A DNA stretch of 64,000 bases from CAVUMR01 sp963742715 (GTDB lineage: Bacteria; Actinomycetota; Actinomycetes; Mycobacteriales; Micromonosporaceae). The stretch spans positions 1,455,353-1,519,352 of the forward strand of contig CAVUMR010000003.1 of assembly GCA_963742715.1 (NCBI GenBank), given 5' to 3'. Under the pieces are notes generated by a model. The model worked only from the letters and a program-made list of their open reading frames with translations. It had not been told where the DNA came from and did no database searches. How positions within the stretch are numbered: position 1 is the stretch's first letter; each line of letters starts with the position of its first letter. This document shows positions 1 to 8,462 of the stretch, piece by piece. A program made the translations under genes and the position numbers.

Positions 1-182
1 GCGAACAGCAGGTTCGGCTGCCGTTTCGCGACCGGCAGCGACTCGAGCAGCGCGAGTACCTCGGTGTCCCCGGCGACCCCCCGGGCGAACTCGTAGTACA
101 GCGGCGACTTGAGCCTGGCCTCCTGCTCACCGAACCGTCGGTAGTTCTCGGCGGTCGACTGGCTCTCCTCGTGGCCGATCAC
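1..182 (-). CDS. DUF2332-family protein, 5' end only
   Basis: The gene runs off the left edge of the window, so only about 60 N-terminal residues are visible. They include ENYRRFGEQEARLKSPLYY followed by a stretch containing VAKRQPNLLF, which matches the start of the DUF2332 family, an actinobacterial group of unknown function. The GTG at 182 lies 12 bases after the stop of the aldo/keto reductase gene, on the same strand, so the two are probably cotranscribed. The short upstream gap holds no clear ribosome binding site, so the start is inferred from spacing and homology. Confidence 0.72.
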   Translation of the reverse strand, partial: MIGHEESQSTAENYRRFGEQEARLKSPLYYEFARGVAGDTEVLALLESLPVAKRQPNLLF

Positions 183-194
183 CGCGCTATCGCA

Positions 195-1229
195 TCACGC
201 CGGGGGGTCACCGAGGCCGCGGTGGCGCTGGTCGATGCCGGGCTGGCCGTACGGATAGTCGTCCACGATCGACGTACTGGCCTGGTCCAACGTCGCGGTC
301 TCGTCCTCGGACAGGTGCAGCCCGGCCGCGGCGAGATTGTCGTCGAGCTGCTCGACGGTACGCGCGCCGAGGATCACCGAGGTGACCGCCGGACGGTCGG
401 CGAGCCAGGCCAGCGCCACCTGTGCCATCGAAACCCCACGGCCATCCGCGATGGACTTCACCGCATCGATGATCCGCCAGGTGCGCTCCTCGGCGTTGCG
501 CTTGTCGTACGCCTCCATGCCGCGGTCGGGGTTCTCGCCGAGCCGGGTGGCGCCGCTGGGCCGGGTGTCGCGCTGGTACTTGCCGGACAGCCAGCCGCCA
601 CCGAGCGGGGACCACGGCAGGATCCCGATCTTCTCGTGCCGGCAGACATCGGCCAGTTCGAACTCGACCGCCCGTTGGAGCAGGTTGTACTGCGGCTGCA
701 GCGTGACGATCGGGGCCAGTCCGAGGTGCCGCGCGACCAGGGCCGCCTTCTGCAGTTGCCAGCCGAGGAAGTTGCTGACTCCGGCGTACTGGATCTTCCC
801 GGCTCGTGCCGCGTCGTCGAAGAACCGCAGCGCCTCCTCGATCGGCGTCAGCGGATCCCACGCGTGCGCCTGGTACAGGTCGATCGTCTCGACGCCGAGC
901 CGGCGCAGGCTCGCGTCGAGATTGCGGGTCAGCGCGACCCGGGACAGTCCGAGATCGTTGCGCCCGCCGTCCGGGCTGAACCGGCCTTTGGTCGCGATGA
1001 CGACCTGTTCACGCGCGCCCGGCCGGGCCGCGAGCCAGCGCCCGATGATCCGCTCGGACTCCCCGCTGGAGTACACGTTCGCGGTGTCGATGAAGTTCCC
1101 GCCCTGCTCGACGAACCGGTCGAGCTGGGCGAATGAACCGTCTTCGGCCGTCTCGGTACCGAAGGTCATCGTGCCCAGGCAGTGGGTGGACACGATCGTG
1201 CCGGTGTTCCCGAGCGTGCGGTACTCCAT
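195..1229 (-). CDS. Aldo/keto reductase
   Basis: A 344-residue NAD(P)H-dependent oxidoreductase of the aldo/keto reductase family, close to the usual 320-350 residues. It opens MEYRTLGNTG as family members do. The expected catalytic tetrad is visible: Asp48 in NFIDTANVY, Tyr53, Lys81 in IATKGRF and His122 in YQAHAWD. The ATG at 1229 was chosen over an upstream in-frame start because GGAGGAG sits just before it and homology begins there. The substrate cannot be told from sequence. It is followed on the same strand by the DUF2332 gene. Confidence 0.92.
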   Translation of the reverse strand: MEYRTLGNTGTIVSTHCLGTMTFGTETAEDGSFAQLDRFVEQGGNFIDTANVYSSGESERIIGRWLAARPGAREQVVIATKGRFSPDGGRNDLGLSRVALTRNLDASLRRLGVETIDLYQAHAWDPLTPIEEALRFFDDAARAGKIQYAGVSNFLGWQLQKAALVARHLGLAPIVTLQPQYNLLQRAVEFELADVCRHEKIGILPWSPLGGGWLSGKYQRDTRPSGATRLGENPDRGMEAYDKRNAEERTWRIIDAVKSIADGRGVSMAQVALAWLADRPAVTSVILGARTVEQLDDNLAAAGLHLSEDETATLDQASTSIVDDYPYGQPGIDQRHRGLGDPPA

Positions 1230-1317
1230 GGCTCCTCCGCAGCGGATCAAGGGCGTCCCGGCGGCGGATGCCGCCGGGACGCGACCTGACCAGACTGCCT
1301 GGTAGAGCGGGGTCCTG

Positions 1318-3864
1318 CTACTCGGACGTGATCGCGCGGAGCATGTCGACCTTGGACGCGCGACGACCCGGGAAGATCGCCGCGAGTACACCCGCGAGCG
1401 CTGCCGCGATCACGAACACCACGAGCGTCACGTACGGCACCGCGAACTCGGTGATGCCCTGGGCGTGCAGGGCGCGTACCACGGTCCAGCCGAAGAAGAT
1501 GCCGACGACCAGCCCGAGCACCGCGCCCAGTACCGCGATGATGATCGCTTCCCACCGGATCATGGCGCGCAACTGACCCTTGGTCATCCCCAGCGCCCGC
1601 AGCAGCCCCAACTCCCGGACCCGTTCGAGCACCGAGAGTGCGAGCGTGTTGACGATGCCGATCAGTGCGATCACCACCGCCAACGCGAGCAGCAGGTAGA
1701 ACAGCGCGAGCACCTGGTTGATCTGGCTGGACTGCTCCTGCTTGTACTCCGCCTGGTCCTTCACCGAGACGTTGGGGAACCCGGCGAGGATCTTGTCGAT
1801 GGTGGCCCTGGACTCGCTCGCCGGTACCCCGGACTTCGCCTTGACCAGCGCGATGATGTCCAACTGGTCGGAGTAGTGCCGCTGGTAGTCCGACAAGGCC
1901 AGCAGGTAGGTGCCGTTGAGCTGGTTGTCCTCGTAGATCGCCTTGATCTGCTCCCGCTCGGTGCCGCCGACCGGGAACTGCATGGCGACCCGGTCGCCGA
2001 CCTTCCAGTCGTGCTGCTCGGCGATGTCCTTGCGCACCGCGATCCCGCCGGACGACAGGTCGGTGAGGCTGCCCGAGATCGTCTCGGTGTTCACCGTCTT
2101 GTCGTACCCGACCGGGTCGATGCCGGTGAGTTGCTGCGCCTTCCCGTCATCGAGCTTGAACACGCCGATTCGGATCCCGGTGGCCGACTCGAGGTTGGAC
2201 TGCTCGGTGAGCTGCTTGACCACATCGGTGCTGAATCCCTGGCCGCTGTTGGCCGGACCGCTCAGGATGTAGTCGGCCGCCACCGCCTTGTCCAGGATCA
2301 CCGTCACCGACGCATTGAGCGACGAGGCGAAGATCGCGCCGAAGCTCACCAGCGCGAGCCCGATCATCAGGGCCGCGGCCGTGGACGCGGTACGCCGCGG
2401 GCTGCGCCGGGCGTTGTCCCGGGCGAGCTTGCCGGGCTGACCGGCCCAGTGCGCGAACGGCCAGCCGATCAACCGCGCGAGCGGTCGGGCCACCAGCGGA
2501 CTGAGCAGCGCGACGCCGAGGAAGATGACGATCGCGCCGCTGGCCAGGCTGACCAACCGGTTGCCCTGGTCGGAGAAGAGTCCGGCCAGCAGGAGCCCGA
2601 CGCCGAGCAGGGTCACCACCGTGCCGATCACGGTCCGACGCCAGCTCGAGCGCGGCGCCACACTGATGACCTGCTCCTGCAGAGCCTGCACGGGTGCCGC
2701 GCGGGTCGCCTTGATCGCCGGAATCAGCGACGCGAGCACCGTGACCACGATGCCCACCGCGAGACCGACGATGATCGTGCGCGGCTGGATGACCAGGTTG
2801 GTGGACGGCAGGTCGGCGCCGACATAGGCGAACGCCGCCTTGAGCCCGATCGCGATCAGCACGCCCAGGCCGAGGCCGACCACCGACGCGGCGGTACCGA
2901 CGATGAGCGCCTCGGTGAGTACCGAGCGCAGCACCTGACCGCGCAGTGCGCCGACACAGCGGAGCAACGCGAGCTCCCGGCTGCGCTGGGCCAGGATGAT
3001 CGAGAATGTGTTGACGATGATGAACGACCCCACGAACAGGGCCACGAAGGCGAACGCGAGCAGCGCGTAGTTGATGAACTTGGTGAAGTTGCCGATCGCC
3101 TTGGCGGTCTCCTCGGCGAGCTGCTTGCCGGTGAGCACCTGGTACTGACGGTCGATCGTGCCGGACACCCGGTCGCGCAGCGTCTCGTCGCTCACTCCGG
3201 ATGCGGCCACGATATCGATCTCGTCGTACACGCCGGTCCGGTTGAGCACCTGTTGCGCGGTGGCCAGGTCGAATCCGGCGAGGGTGGCGCCACCGAGGTT
3301 GTCGGCCGAGCCGAAGCCGATGATGCCGGCCACCCGGTACTCCCCGGGCGCACCCTGGAACAGGATCTTCACGGTGTCGCCGACCCGGAACTTCTGCTTC
3401 TCCGCGGTACGCGCGTCGACCACGACCTCGTCGGGTCCATGTGGCCAGTCGCCCGATCGCAGCTTCGTACCGGCCCGCAACTCGGGCGTCTCGCTGACCG
3501 AGGTGCCGATCGTGGGCGCGCCGCCCGGGTTGACCGGCTTGCCGTCCTTGCCGATGAACTGGGCGTATCCGGAGACCGATCCCTCGGCCGCCTTGACGCC
3601 GGGTACGTCACGGATCTCGTCCAGTACGGAGGCCGGCATCGGCGCGCGCTGCTCGGCTCCCTGGCTGGAGAACGTCGTCTTGGTCCGCACCGCGACATCG
3701 GTGCCCTTGGTGACCTCGGTGAACAGCTCGGTGAAGGTGCGGTTGATGGTGTCGGTCAGCACGAACGTACCGCTGACGAATCCGACCCCGAGCACGATGG
3801 CGAGCGCGGTCATCGCGAGCCGCAACTTGTGGGCCGCCAGGCCCTTTACGGTGACTCTCCACAT
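1318..3864 (-). CDS. ABC transporter permease, FtsX/MacB type
   Basis: An 848-residue membrane component of an exporter-like ABC system. A first transmembrane helix (about residues 15-37) precedes a large extracytoplasmic MacB-like domain. An FtsX block of three helices follows near 260-390, then a second periplasmic-type domain, and a second FtsX block closes the protein. This duplicated layout is typical of actinobacterial lipoprotein or peptide export permeases. Its start lies only 5 bases after the stop of the ATPase gene, which makes a two-gene operon. The exported substrate is unknown. Confidence 0.93.
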   Translation of the reverse strand: MWRVTVKGLAAHKLRLAMTALAIVLGVGFVSGTFVLTDTINRTFTELFTEVTKGTDVAVRTKTTFSSQGAEQRAPMPASVLDEIRDVPGVKAAEGSVSGYAQFIGKDGKPVNPGGAPTIGTSVSETPELRAGTKLRSGDWPHGPDEVVVDARTAEKQKFRVGDTVKILFQGAPGEYRVAGIIGFGSADNLGGATLAGFDLATAQQVLNRTGVYDEIDIVAASGVSDETLRDRVSGTIDRQYQVLTGKQLAEETAKAIGNFTKFINYALLAFAFVALFVGSFIIVNTFSIILAQRSRELALLRCVGALRGQVLRSVLTEALIVGTAASVVGLGLGVLIAIGLKAAFAYVGADLPSTNLVIQPRTIIVGLAVGIVVTVLASLIPAIKATRAAPVQALQEQVISVAPRSSWRRTVIGTVVTLLGVGLLLAGLFSDQGNRLVSLASGAIVIFLGVALLSPLVARPLARLIGWPFAHWAGQPGKLARDNARRSPRRTASTAAALMIGLALVSFGAIFASSLNASVTVILDKAVAADYILSGPANSGQGFSTDVVKQLTEQSNLESATGIRIGVFKLDDGKAQQLTGIDPVGYDKTVNTETISGSLTDLSSGGIAVRKDIAEQHDWKVGDRVAMQFPVGGTEREQIKAIYEDNQLNGTYLLALSDYQRHYSDQLDIIALVKAKSGVPASESRATIDKILAGFPNVSVKDQAEYKQEQSSQINQVLALFYLLLALAVVIALIGIVNTLALSVLERVRELGLLRALGMTKGQLRAMIRWEAIIIAVLGAVLGLVVGIFFGWTVVRALHAQGITEFAVPYVTLVVFVIAAALAGVLAAIFPGRRASKVDMLRAITSE

Positions 3865-3869
3865 GGTCG

Positions 3870-4688
3870 TCAGTGCCCCAACCGCTTCATGGTGTCGTGC
3901 ACCTTCTCGGCGGTCGGATCGAGCATCTCGTCGATGATCCTGCCGTCGGCGAGGAACACCACGCGGTCGGCGTAACCGGCGGCGGTCGGGTCGTGGGTGA
4001 CCATCACGATGGTCTGCCCGAACTCATCCACCGAGCGCCGCATGAAGGCCAGGATCTCGCCGGACGAGTGCGAGTCGAGGTTTCCGGTCGGCTCGTCGGC
4101 GAAGATGACGGTCGGCCGGGACACCAGGGCCCGGGCGCCGGCCACCCGCTGCTGCTCGCCACCGGACAGCTCGGCCGGTCGGTGACTGAGCCGGCGGCGC
4201 AGTCCGACCGCGTCGATGACCTGGTCGTACCAGGCGCGGTCCGGCTTGTTGCCGGCGATCGCCAACGGCAGCTCGATGTTCTCCGCCGCGGTCAGCGTGG
4301 GCAGCAGGTTGAAGGCCTGGAAGATGAACCCGACCTGGGTACGCCGCAGCAGCGTGAGCTGGCGGTCGTTGAGCCGGCCCAGCTCGGTGTTGCCGATCCA
4401 CACTTCACCACCGGACACTCGGTCGAGCCCGGCCATGCAGTGCATGAGAGTCGACTTGCCGGAACCGCTCGGCCCCATCACCGCGGTGAGGTACCCCTTC
4501 GGGAAGCTCACCGTCACGCCGTCGAGCGCGCGTACCTCGGTTCCGCCCGAGCCGTACACCTTGGTGATGTTGCTGGCCCGGACGGCGATCTCGCCATCCG
4601 GCGCGACCCCCACCTGCCCGGCGGCCAACTCGGCCGACTGCGCGGAAGCGTCGGCGTCCACAGGTGCATGTCCAGTTGCATCGGCCAT
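3870..4688 (-). CDS. ABC transporter ATP-binding protein (LolD/MacB type)
   Basis: A 272-residue ATPase that powers the downstream FtsX-type permease. Walker A is GPSGSGKST at 72-80, the signature LSGGE is at 174-178, and Walker B ends in the ADEPTGNLDS run typical of the LolD/MacB subfamily near 194-206. About 30 poorly conserved residues precede the nucleotide-binding domain. The ATG at 4688 is preceded by GGGGAGGGG, which decides the start; a longer upstream reading has no such site. Confidence 0.94.
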   Translation of the reverse strand: MADATGHAPVDADASAQSAELAAGQVGVAPDGEIAVRASNITKVYGSGGTEVRALDGVTVSFPKGYLTAVMGPSGSGKSTLMHCMAGLDRVSGGEVWIGNTELGRLNDRQLTLLRRTQVGFIFQAFNLLPTLTAAENIELPLAIAGNKPDRAWYDQVIDAVGLRRRLSHRPAELSGGEQQRVAGARALVSRPTVIFADEPTGNLDSHSSGEILAFMRRSVDEFGQTIVMVTHDPTAAGYADRVVFLADGRIIDEMLDPTAEKVHDTMKRLGH

Positions 4689-4848
4689 CGCAGGCCACCC
4701 CTCCCCAATGGCGAGCGTCGGGCCAGCCCCGAGTGTCGGACCAGCCTTTGCAGGCTCTCCCCCTCGCCCCGCCATAACGTTAGCCGTCGGATGCGACCCA
4801 ATTACGGCGGATGCCGATGCGACACAACACAACCCACCATTGAGGACA

Positions 4849-5580
4849 TCAGCCGGCCAGGCCGACCACCGCCCACATGAACAGGATGCCGAGGACTGTG
4901 CAGCCCAGGGTGAGTCGGGACGGATGCCGGCTGTGTGCCTCCGGCAGGATGTCGCCGGTCGCGATGTACAGCAGGAAGCCGGCGAAGAAGCCGAGGTAGA
5001 GGCCGAGCGCCCGGTCCGACAGGTGGACAAACTGGGTCACCACGGCACCGGCCAGGGGTGCCACCGCGTCCAGCCCGAGCAGGATCAGCGCCCGCCGCCG
5101 CGTGTTGCCGTACAGCGACGTGACGGTGAACGTGTTGAACCCGTCAGCGAAGTCGTGCGCGATCACCGCCAGCGCGACCGCGCCACCGACCGCGCTGCTC
5201 ACCTGGAACGCCGCGCCGATGCCCATGCCGTCCATGAAGCTGTGCGCCACCAGCGCGGAGCCGGCCAGCAGTCCGATCGTCGGGTACCGGTGGCCGTGCG
5301 CACCGTACTCGTCCTCGTGCGCCTGGTGTACCGCCGCGGACCGCTCGATCACGTGCAGGGTCAGGAAACCGGCGGCGAACGTGACCACCACCGCCGGTAC
5401 ACCGAGAAGTTCGTGATCGTTGAGCTCGAACATCTCGGGCAGCAGGTCGAACGCGACCACGCCGAGCATCACGCCGGCGGCCAGGCCGAGAATCAGGTGC
5501 AACCGGTCCCGGGCACGCATCGCCACCAGCCCACCGGCCAGGGTGGACAGCACCGCCACGCAGGCCAGCAGGAGCGCCAT
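4849..5580 (-). CDS. ZIP family metal transporter
   Basis: A 243-residue polytopic membrane protein. It carries the ZIP-family histidine-rich helices: VAHSFMDGMGIGAAFQ near the middle, then IAHDFADGFNTFT. These helices form the metal-binding site that carries zinc or other divalent cations into the cytoplasm. Seven to eight hydrophobic segments are apparent, and a short His/Glu-rich cytoplasmic loop (HQAHEDEYGAHGH) could bind metal. The ATG at 5580 gives a normal family length. The gene stands alone between the ABC operon and a divergent EamA permease. Confidence 0.88.
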   Translation of the reverse strand: MALLLACVAVLSTLAGGLVAMRARDRLHLILGLAAGVMLGVVAFDLLPEMFELNDHELLGVPAVVVTFAAGFLTLHVIERSAAVHQAHEDEYGAHGHRYPTIGLLAGSALVAHSFMDGMGIGAAFQVSSAVGGAVALAVIAHDFADGFNTFTVTSLYGNTRRRALILLGLDAVAPLAGAVVTQFVHLSDRALGLYLGFFAGFLLYIATGDILPEAHSRHPSRLTLGCTVLGILFMWAVVGLAG

Positions 5581-5683
5581 CGGGGAAGCGTAGCCGCTGC
5601 GCCCGACCGGACCCGGGAGCACGCGACGGCCGGTCATCGCCGTCGTCACGGCGGGCGCCGGATGCTCGCTAGGGTGGTCGCCG

Positions 5684-6553
5684 ATGAGCCCGGTCGCGCT
5701 TGCCCTGGTCCTGGGCGCCGCCGTCGCCCACGCGACCTGGAACCTGGCGGCGAAGCGAGCCGGCAGGGGCGGTACCGCCTTCGTCTGGCTCAGTTCGGCC
5801 ACCGGCGTCGTCGTGTGGGCACCGCTCGGGCTCGGCGTCCTCGTACTCACCCGCGCGCGGTTCGACCTGGTGGCGGTACTCGTCACGGTGGTGAGCGCGA
5901 GCATCCACGTCGGGTACTTCGTGCTGCTCCAGCGCGGGTACCGGGCCGGCGACCTGTCCGTCGTGTACCCGCTCGCCCGCGGTACCGGGCCGCTCCTGTC
6001 GGTGACCCTGGCGGTACTCGTGTTCGCCGAGCGACCGGGGTGGCTCGCGCTCGCCGGCGCGGCCGCGGTGGTGGCAGGCATCTTCGTGGTGGGACTCGGT
6101 CGGCCGGCCGGCACACCGACCGGACACCGGCTCGCGGCCGGGGTCGGCTACGGGGTCGCCACCGGAGTGATGATCGCCATGTACACGCTGTGGGATGCGC
6201 ACGCGGTGACCGCCCTCGCGCTCTCCCCGATCGTGTACGACTGGGGCAACGAGCTGTTCCGAACGGCGCTGCTGACCCCGTACGCGGCGCGCCGGTTCGA
6301 TCGGGTACGGGAGATCTGGCGGGCGCACCGGCTCGAGGTGATCGTGGTCGGGGTGCTGTCGCCGCTGGCGTACATCCTGGTGCTGATCGCGTACACGATG
6401 GCCGACGTCAGCCTGGTCGCGCCGGCCCGCGAGTCGTCGATCGTGATCGGCACCCTGTTCGGCTGGCTGCTGCTGCACGAGTCGCAGCCGGGTCGCCGGC
6501 TGTTCGGCGCGCTGATCGTGGTGGCCGGCATCGCCGCGCTGGCCGCGGCCTGA
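5684..6553 (+). CDS. EamA/DMT-superfamily transporter
   Basis: A 289-residue integral membrane protein with about ten hydrophobic helices and two EamA repeats, the usual architecture of drug/metabolite exporters. The first repeat opens with HATWNLAAKRAG and holds YPLARGTGPLLS. The second ends with ARESSIVIGTLFGWLLLHE, a typical EamA segment. It is transcribed divergently from the ZIP gene and converges on the thioesterase gene. The substrate is not predictable. No strong Shine-Dalgarno sequence lies close to the ATG. Confidence 0.88.
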   Translation: MSPVALALVLGAAVAHATWNLAAKRAGRGGTAFVWLSSATGVVVWAPLGLGVLVLTRARFDLVAVLVTVVSASIHVGYFVLLQRGYRAGDLSVVYPLARGTGPLLSVTLAVLVFAERPGWLALAGAAAVVAGIFVVGLGRPAGTPTGHRLAAGVGYGVATGVMIAMYTLWDAHAVTALALSPIVYDWGNELFRTALLTPYAARRFDRVREIWRAHRLEVIVVGVLSPLAYILVLIAYTMADVSLVAPARESSIVIGTLFGWLLLHESQPGRRLFGALIVVAGIAALAAA

Positions 6554-6633
6554 CCGTCGGCGCCGGCGCCGGCCGGCCGCACCTCGCAGCACGAGCGCCG
6601 GCGCGGGCCGGACGCGCCCGCGGGCAGCCGGAG

Positions 6634-7113
6634 TCAGCCTCGGCGGATCATGCAGGTGAGCCGGGCGGTACACAGCCGGCGGTCGTTGTCGTCGGTGAGT
6701 ACCACCTCGAACGTGCCGACGCTCCGACCGACGTACACCGGGCGCGCCGTTCCGGTCACGGTGCCGGCCATCGCCGACCGGTGGTGGGTGGCGTTGATGT
6801 CGACCCCGACCACCCGACCGTCCGGGCCGGCGTTCAATGCGGCGCAGACCGAACCGAGCGTCTCGGCGAGTACGCAGGAAGCCCCGCCGTGCAGCAGCCC
6901 GTACGGCTGGGTGTTGCCCTCCACCGGCATGGTGCCGACGACCGCGTCCGGCTCGGCCCTGGTCAGCCGGATGCCCATCCGCTCGGGGAGCGCACCGGCG
7001 CCGCCGTGCTCGGCGATCAGCCGGGCTACCTCGGGATGCACGTCGACCGACCGGGCAGTGGCCGCGCCGCCATCGACCTGCTCGTTCACCTCGGATGGGG
7101 TCTCGCTCGCCAT
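6634..7113 (-). CDS. PaaI-like hotdog-fold thioesterase
   Basis: A 159-residue protein of the PaaI/4HBT thioesterase family, which hydrolyses acyl-CoA thioesters. The conserved helix GLLHGGASCVLAETLGS carries the His-Gly-Gly and the downstream acidic residue used in catalysis. A typical hotdog strand with VDINATHHRS follows. About 30 extra N-terminal residues precede the domain. It is monocistronic and convergent with the EamA permease gene. The physiological acyl-CoA is unknown. Confidence 0.88.
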   Translation of the reverse strand: MASETPSEVNEQVDGGAATARSVDVHPEVARLIAEHGGAGALPERMGIRLTRAEPDAVVGTMPVEGNTQPYGLLHGGASCVLAETLGSVCAALNAGPDGRVVGVDINATHHRSAMAGTVTGTARPVYVGRSVGTFEVVLTDDNDRRLCTARLTCMIRRG

Positions 7114-7261
7114 GCCGGAAAGCTACCGCCCGCGATCCCCGCCGCGAAGCGCCGGGGGCCGCGCCAACGCGCCGCCGCCGCAGAACTCACCGCCGCCCCA
7201 GAGGACGCGCCGCCGCCTCAGAACGCGCCGCCGCAGAACGCAGCGGCGGCGGGTGGACACA

Positions 7262-7291
7262 GGTCCGGCCGGCGCGAACGCCGGCCGGACC
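7262..7291 (-). terminator. Perfect 13-bp stem hairpin with CGAA loop
   Basis: A perfect inverted repeat of 13 bp (7262-7274 against 7279-7291) around a four-base loop lies about 50 bases 3' of the PRC-barrel gene stop. It has no T-tract, as is common for actinobacterial terminators. The GC-triplet-rich stretch at 7180-7260 beside it looks non-coding. Confidence 0.55.
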
Positions 7292-7340
7292 CACAACCAC
7301 CCTCTCGGCGCCGATCGGCGCCGGCAATCTGCTCCCGCGA

Positions 7341-7733
7341 TCAGTCGGCCTCAGGCTCCGGCCGACGCGGCTCCAGGGTGCCCTCCCAGGCACGCAACGG
7401 GTGCGGCCGGTGTTGCCGGTCGTCCAGCCCGTAGTAGTCGTGCAGCACCGATTCGCCCTCGGACTCGATGTGGCCGTGATCGACCTTCACCTTCGGTGTC
7501 TCGGTCACGACCCGCCGGTCGTACGGCACATCCACGCGCTGCCCCGCGATCTGCGCCTTGTCGAGCGGTACCAGTACGTGCTTCAGGCCCCAGGTACCGG
7601 TCTTCAGCCCGATCCACTCCGGCCGCTCGTCATCGTCGAGGAATACGCCGTACACCGTGCCGAGCTTCTCACCGCTCGACCCGTACACGGTGCCCCCGAT
7701 TGCCTCACGCATGTGCTCCAGCTCGACTGCCAT
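7341..7733 (-). CDS. PRC-barrel domain protein
   Basis: A 130-residue cytoplasmic protein. Residues 8-85 look like a PRC-barrel, with IGGTVYGSSGEKLGTVYGV followed by a Trp-Ile-Gly strand and a Leu-Val-Pro segment. The charged C-terminal tail is not conserved. PRC-barrel proteins in actinomycetes are often small, of unclear function and linked to stress or RNA metabolism. The ATG at 7733 was chosen from homology. Its upstream sequence has no good ribosome binding site, and residue 8 (Met) is an alternative start. Confidence 0.8.
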   Translation of the reverse strand: MAVELEHMREAIGGTVYGSSGEKLGTVYGVFLDDDERPEWIGLKTGTWGLKHVLVPLDKAQIAGQRVDVPYDRRVVTETPKVKVDHGHIESEGESVLHDYYGLDDRQHRPHPLRAWEGTLEPRRPEPEAD

Positions 7734-7782
7734 GTCCGACTGGTACCCGCTTCCCGGGGCGTTACACCCGTCGGACCGGGTG

Positions 7783-8394
7783 TTACCTGCCCCCGGTGGC
7801 GTGCTGGTAGAGCTCCTTCGACACCCGTCCGAGCAGGTAGAACTCCTCGTTCGGGGGGATCGCGGCCAGATGCGCGAGCCGGTTGGACATCGCGAAGAGC
7901 GCGGCGATCGACCCGATGTCCCAGATGTCATCCTCGGTGAAGCCGTGGGCGCGGAGTCCGGCCAGATCCGCTTCGCCGACCAGCCACGGTTCACCGGCGA
8001 GCCGGGTGGCGACGTCGAGCATGGCGTACTGCCGCTCGGAGAGCTCGGCCTTGCGCCAGTCGGTCGCCACCTGGTCGGCGATCCGCGGGTTGCGCTCCCG
8101 CAGCCGGGCGATCGCCCCGTGCGCGACCACGCAGTACAGGCAGTTGTTCTGGGCGCTGGTGGCGACCACGATCAGCTCGCGGTCGCCCCGGGAGAGCTGC
8201 GGCGACTCCCGTTCCATCAGCGCGTCGTGGTACGCGAAGAATGCCCGCCACTCCTGCGGCCGGTGCGCCAGTGCCCGGAAGATGTTCGGTACGAAGCCGG
8301 TCTTCTCCTCGACCGCCCGGATCCGTTCGCGCAGGTCCGCCGGCAGGTCGTCGACCGGTGGCACCGGAAAGCGGCTGATCGCCTGATCGGTCAT
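7783..8394 (-). CDS. Peroxidase-related / carboxymuconolactone decarboxylase-like protein (AhpD-like)
   Basis: A 203-residue all-helical protein of the AhpD/CMD superfamily. The redox motif Cys85-Leu-Tyr-Cys88 followed by His92 (NNCLYCVVAHG) is the proton-relay/peroxidatic CXXC used by alkylhydroperoxidases. The N-terminal segment with TGFVPNIFRALAHRP is characteristic of the uncharacterised peroxidase-related subfamily. A role in peroxide detoxification is inferred from family only. It lies downstream of the PrsW-like gene on the same strand, with a 68-base gap. Confidence 0.87.
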   Translation of the reverse strand: MTDQAISRFPVPPVDDLPADLRERIRAVEEKTGFVPNIFRALAHRPQEWRAFFAYHDALMERESPQLSRGDRELIVVATSAQNNCLYCVVAHGAIARLRERNPRIADQVATDWRKAELSERQYAMLDVATRLAGEPWLVGEADLAGLRAHGFTEDDIWDIGSIAALFAMSNRLAHLAAIPPNEEFYLLGRVSKELYQHATGGR

Positions 8395-8462
8395 GGTGGC
8401 ACGCTACTGCCCGGCGGGAGGCAACCGTGGGGACGCGAACCGGCCGGTCGCCGGCCGACGGG

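Noticed and set aside
1465..3975. 836-residue open frame on the plus strand opposite the ABC permease
   Set aside because: It is antisense to a well-supported permease gene, has biased Arg/Gly/Asp-rich composition and no recognisable domain. High GC keeps shadow frames open.
7180..7261. GCC/CAG-rich stretch as a repeat element
   Set aside because: The copies are too irregular to define a unit; it may be simple GC-rich drift next to the terminator hairpin.
4216..7434. 1072-residue plus-strand open frame
   Set aside because: It crosses four good genes on both strands and shows only low-complexity Arg/Pro-rich sequence.
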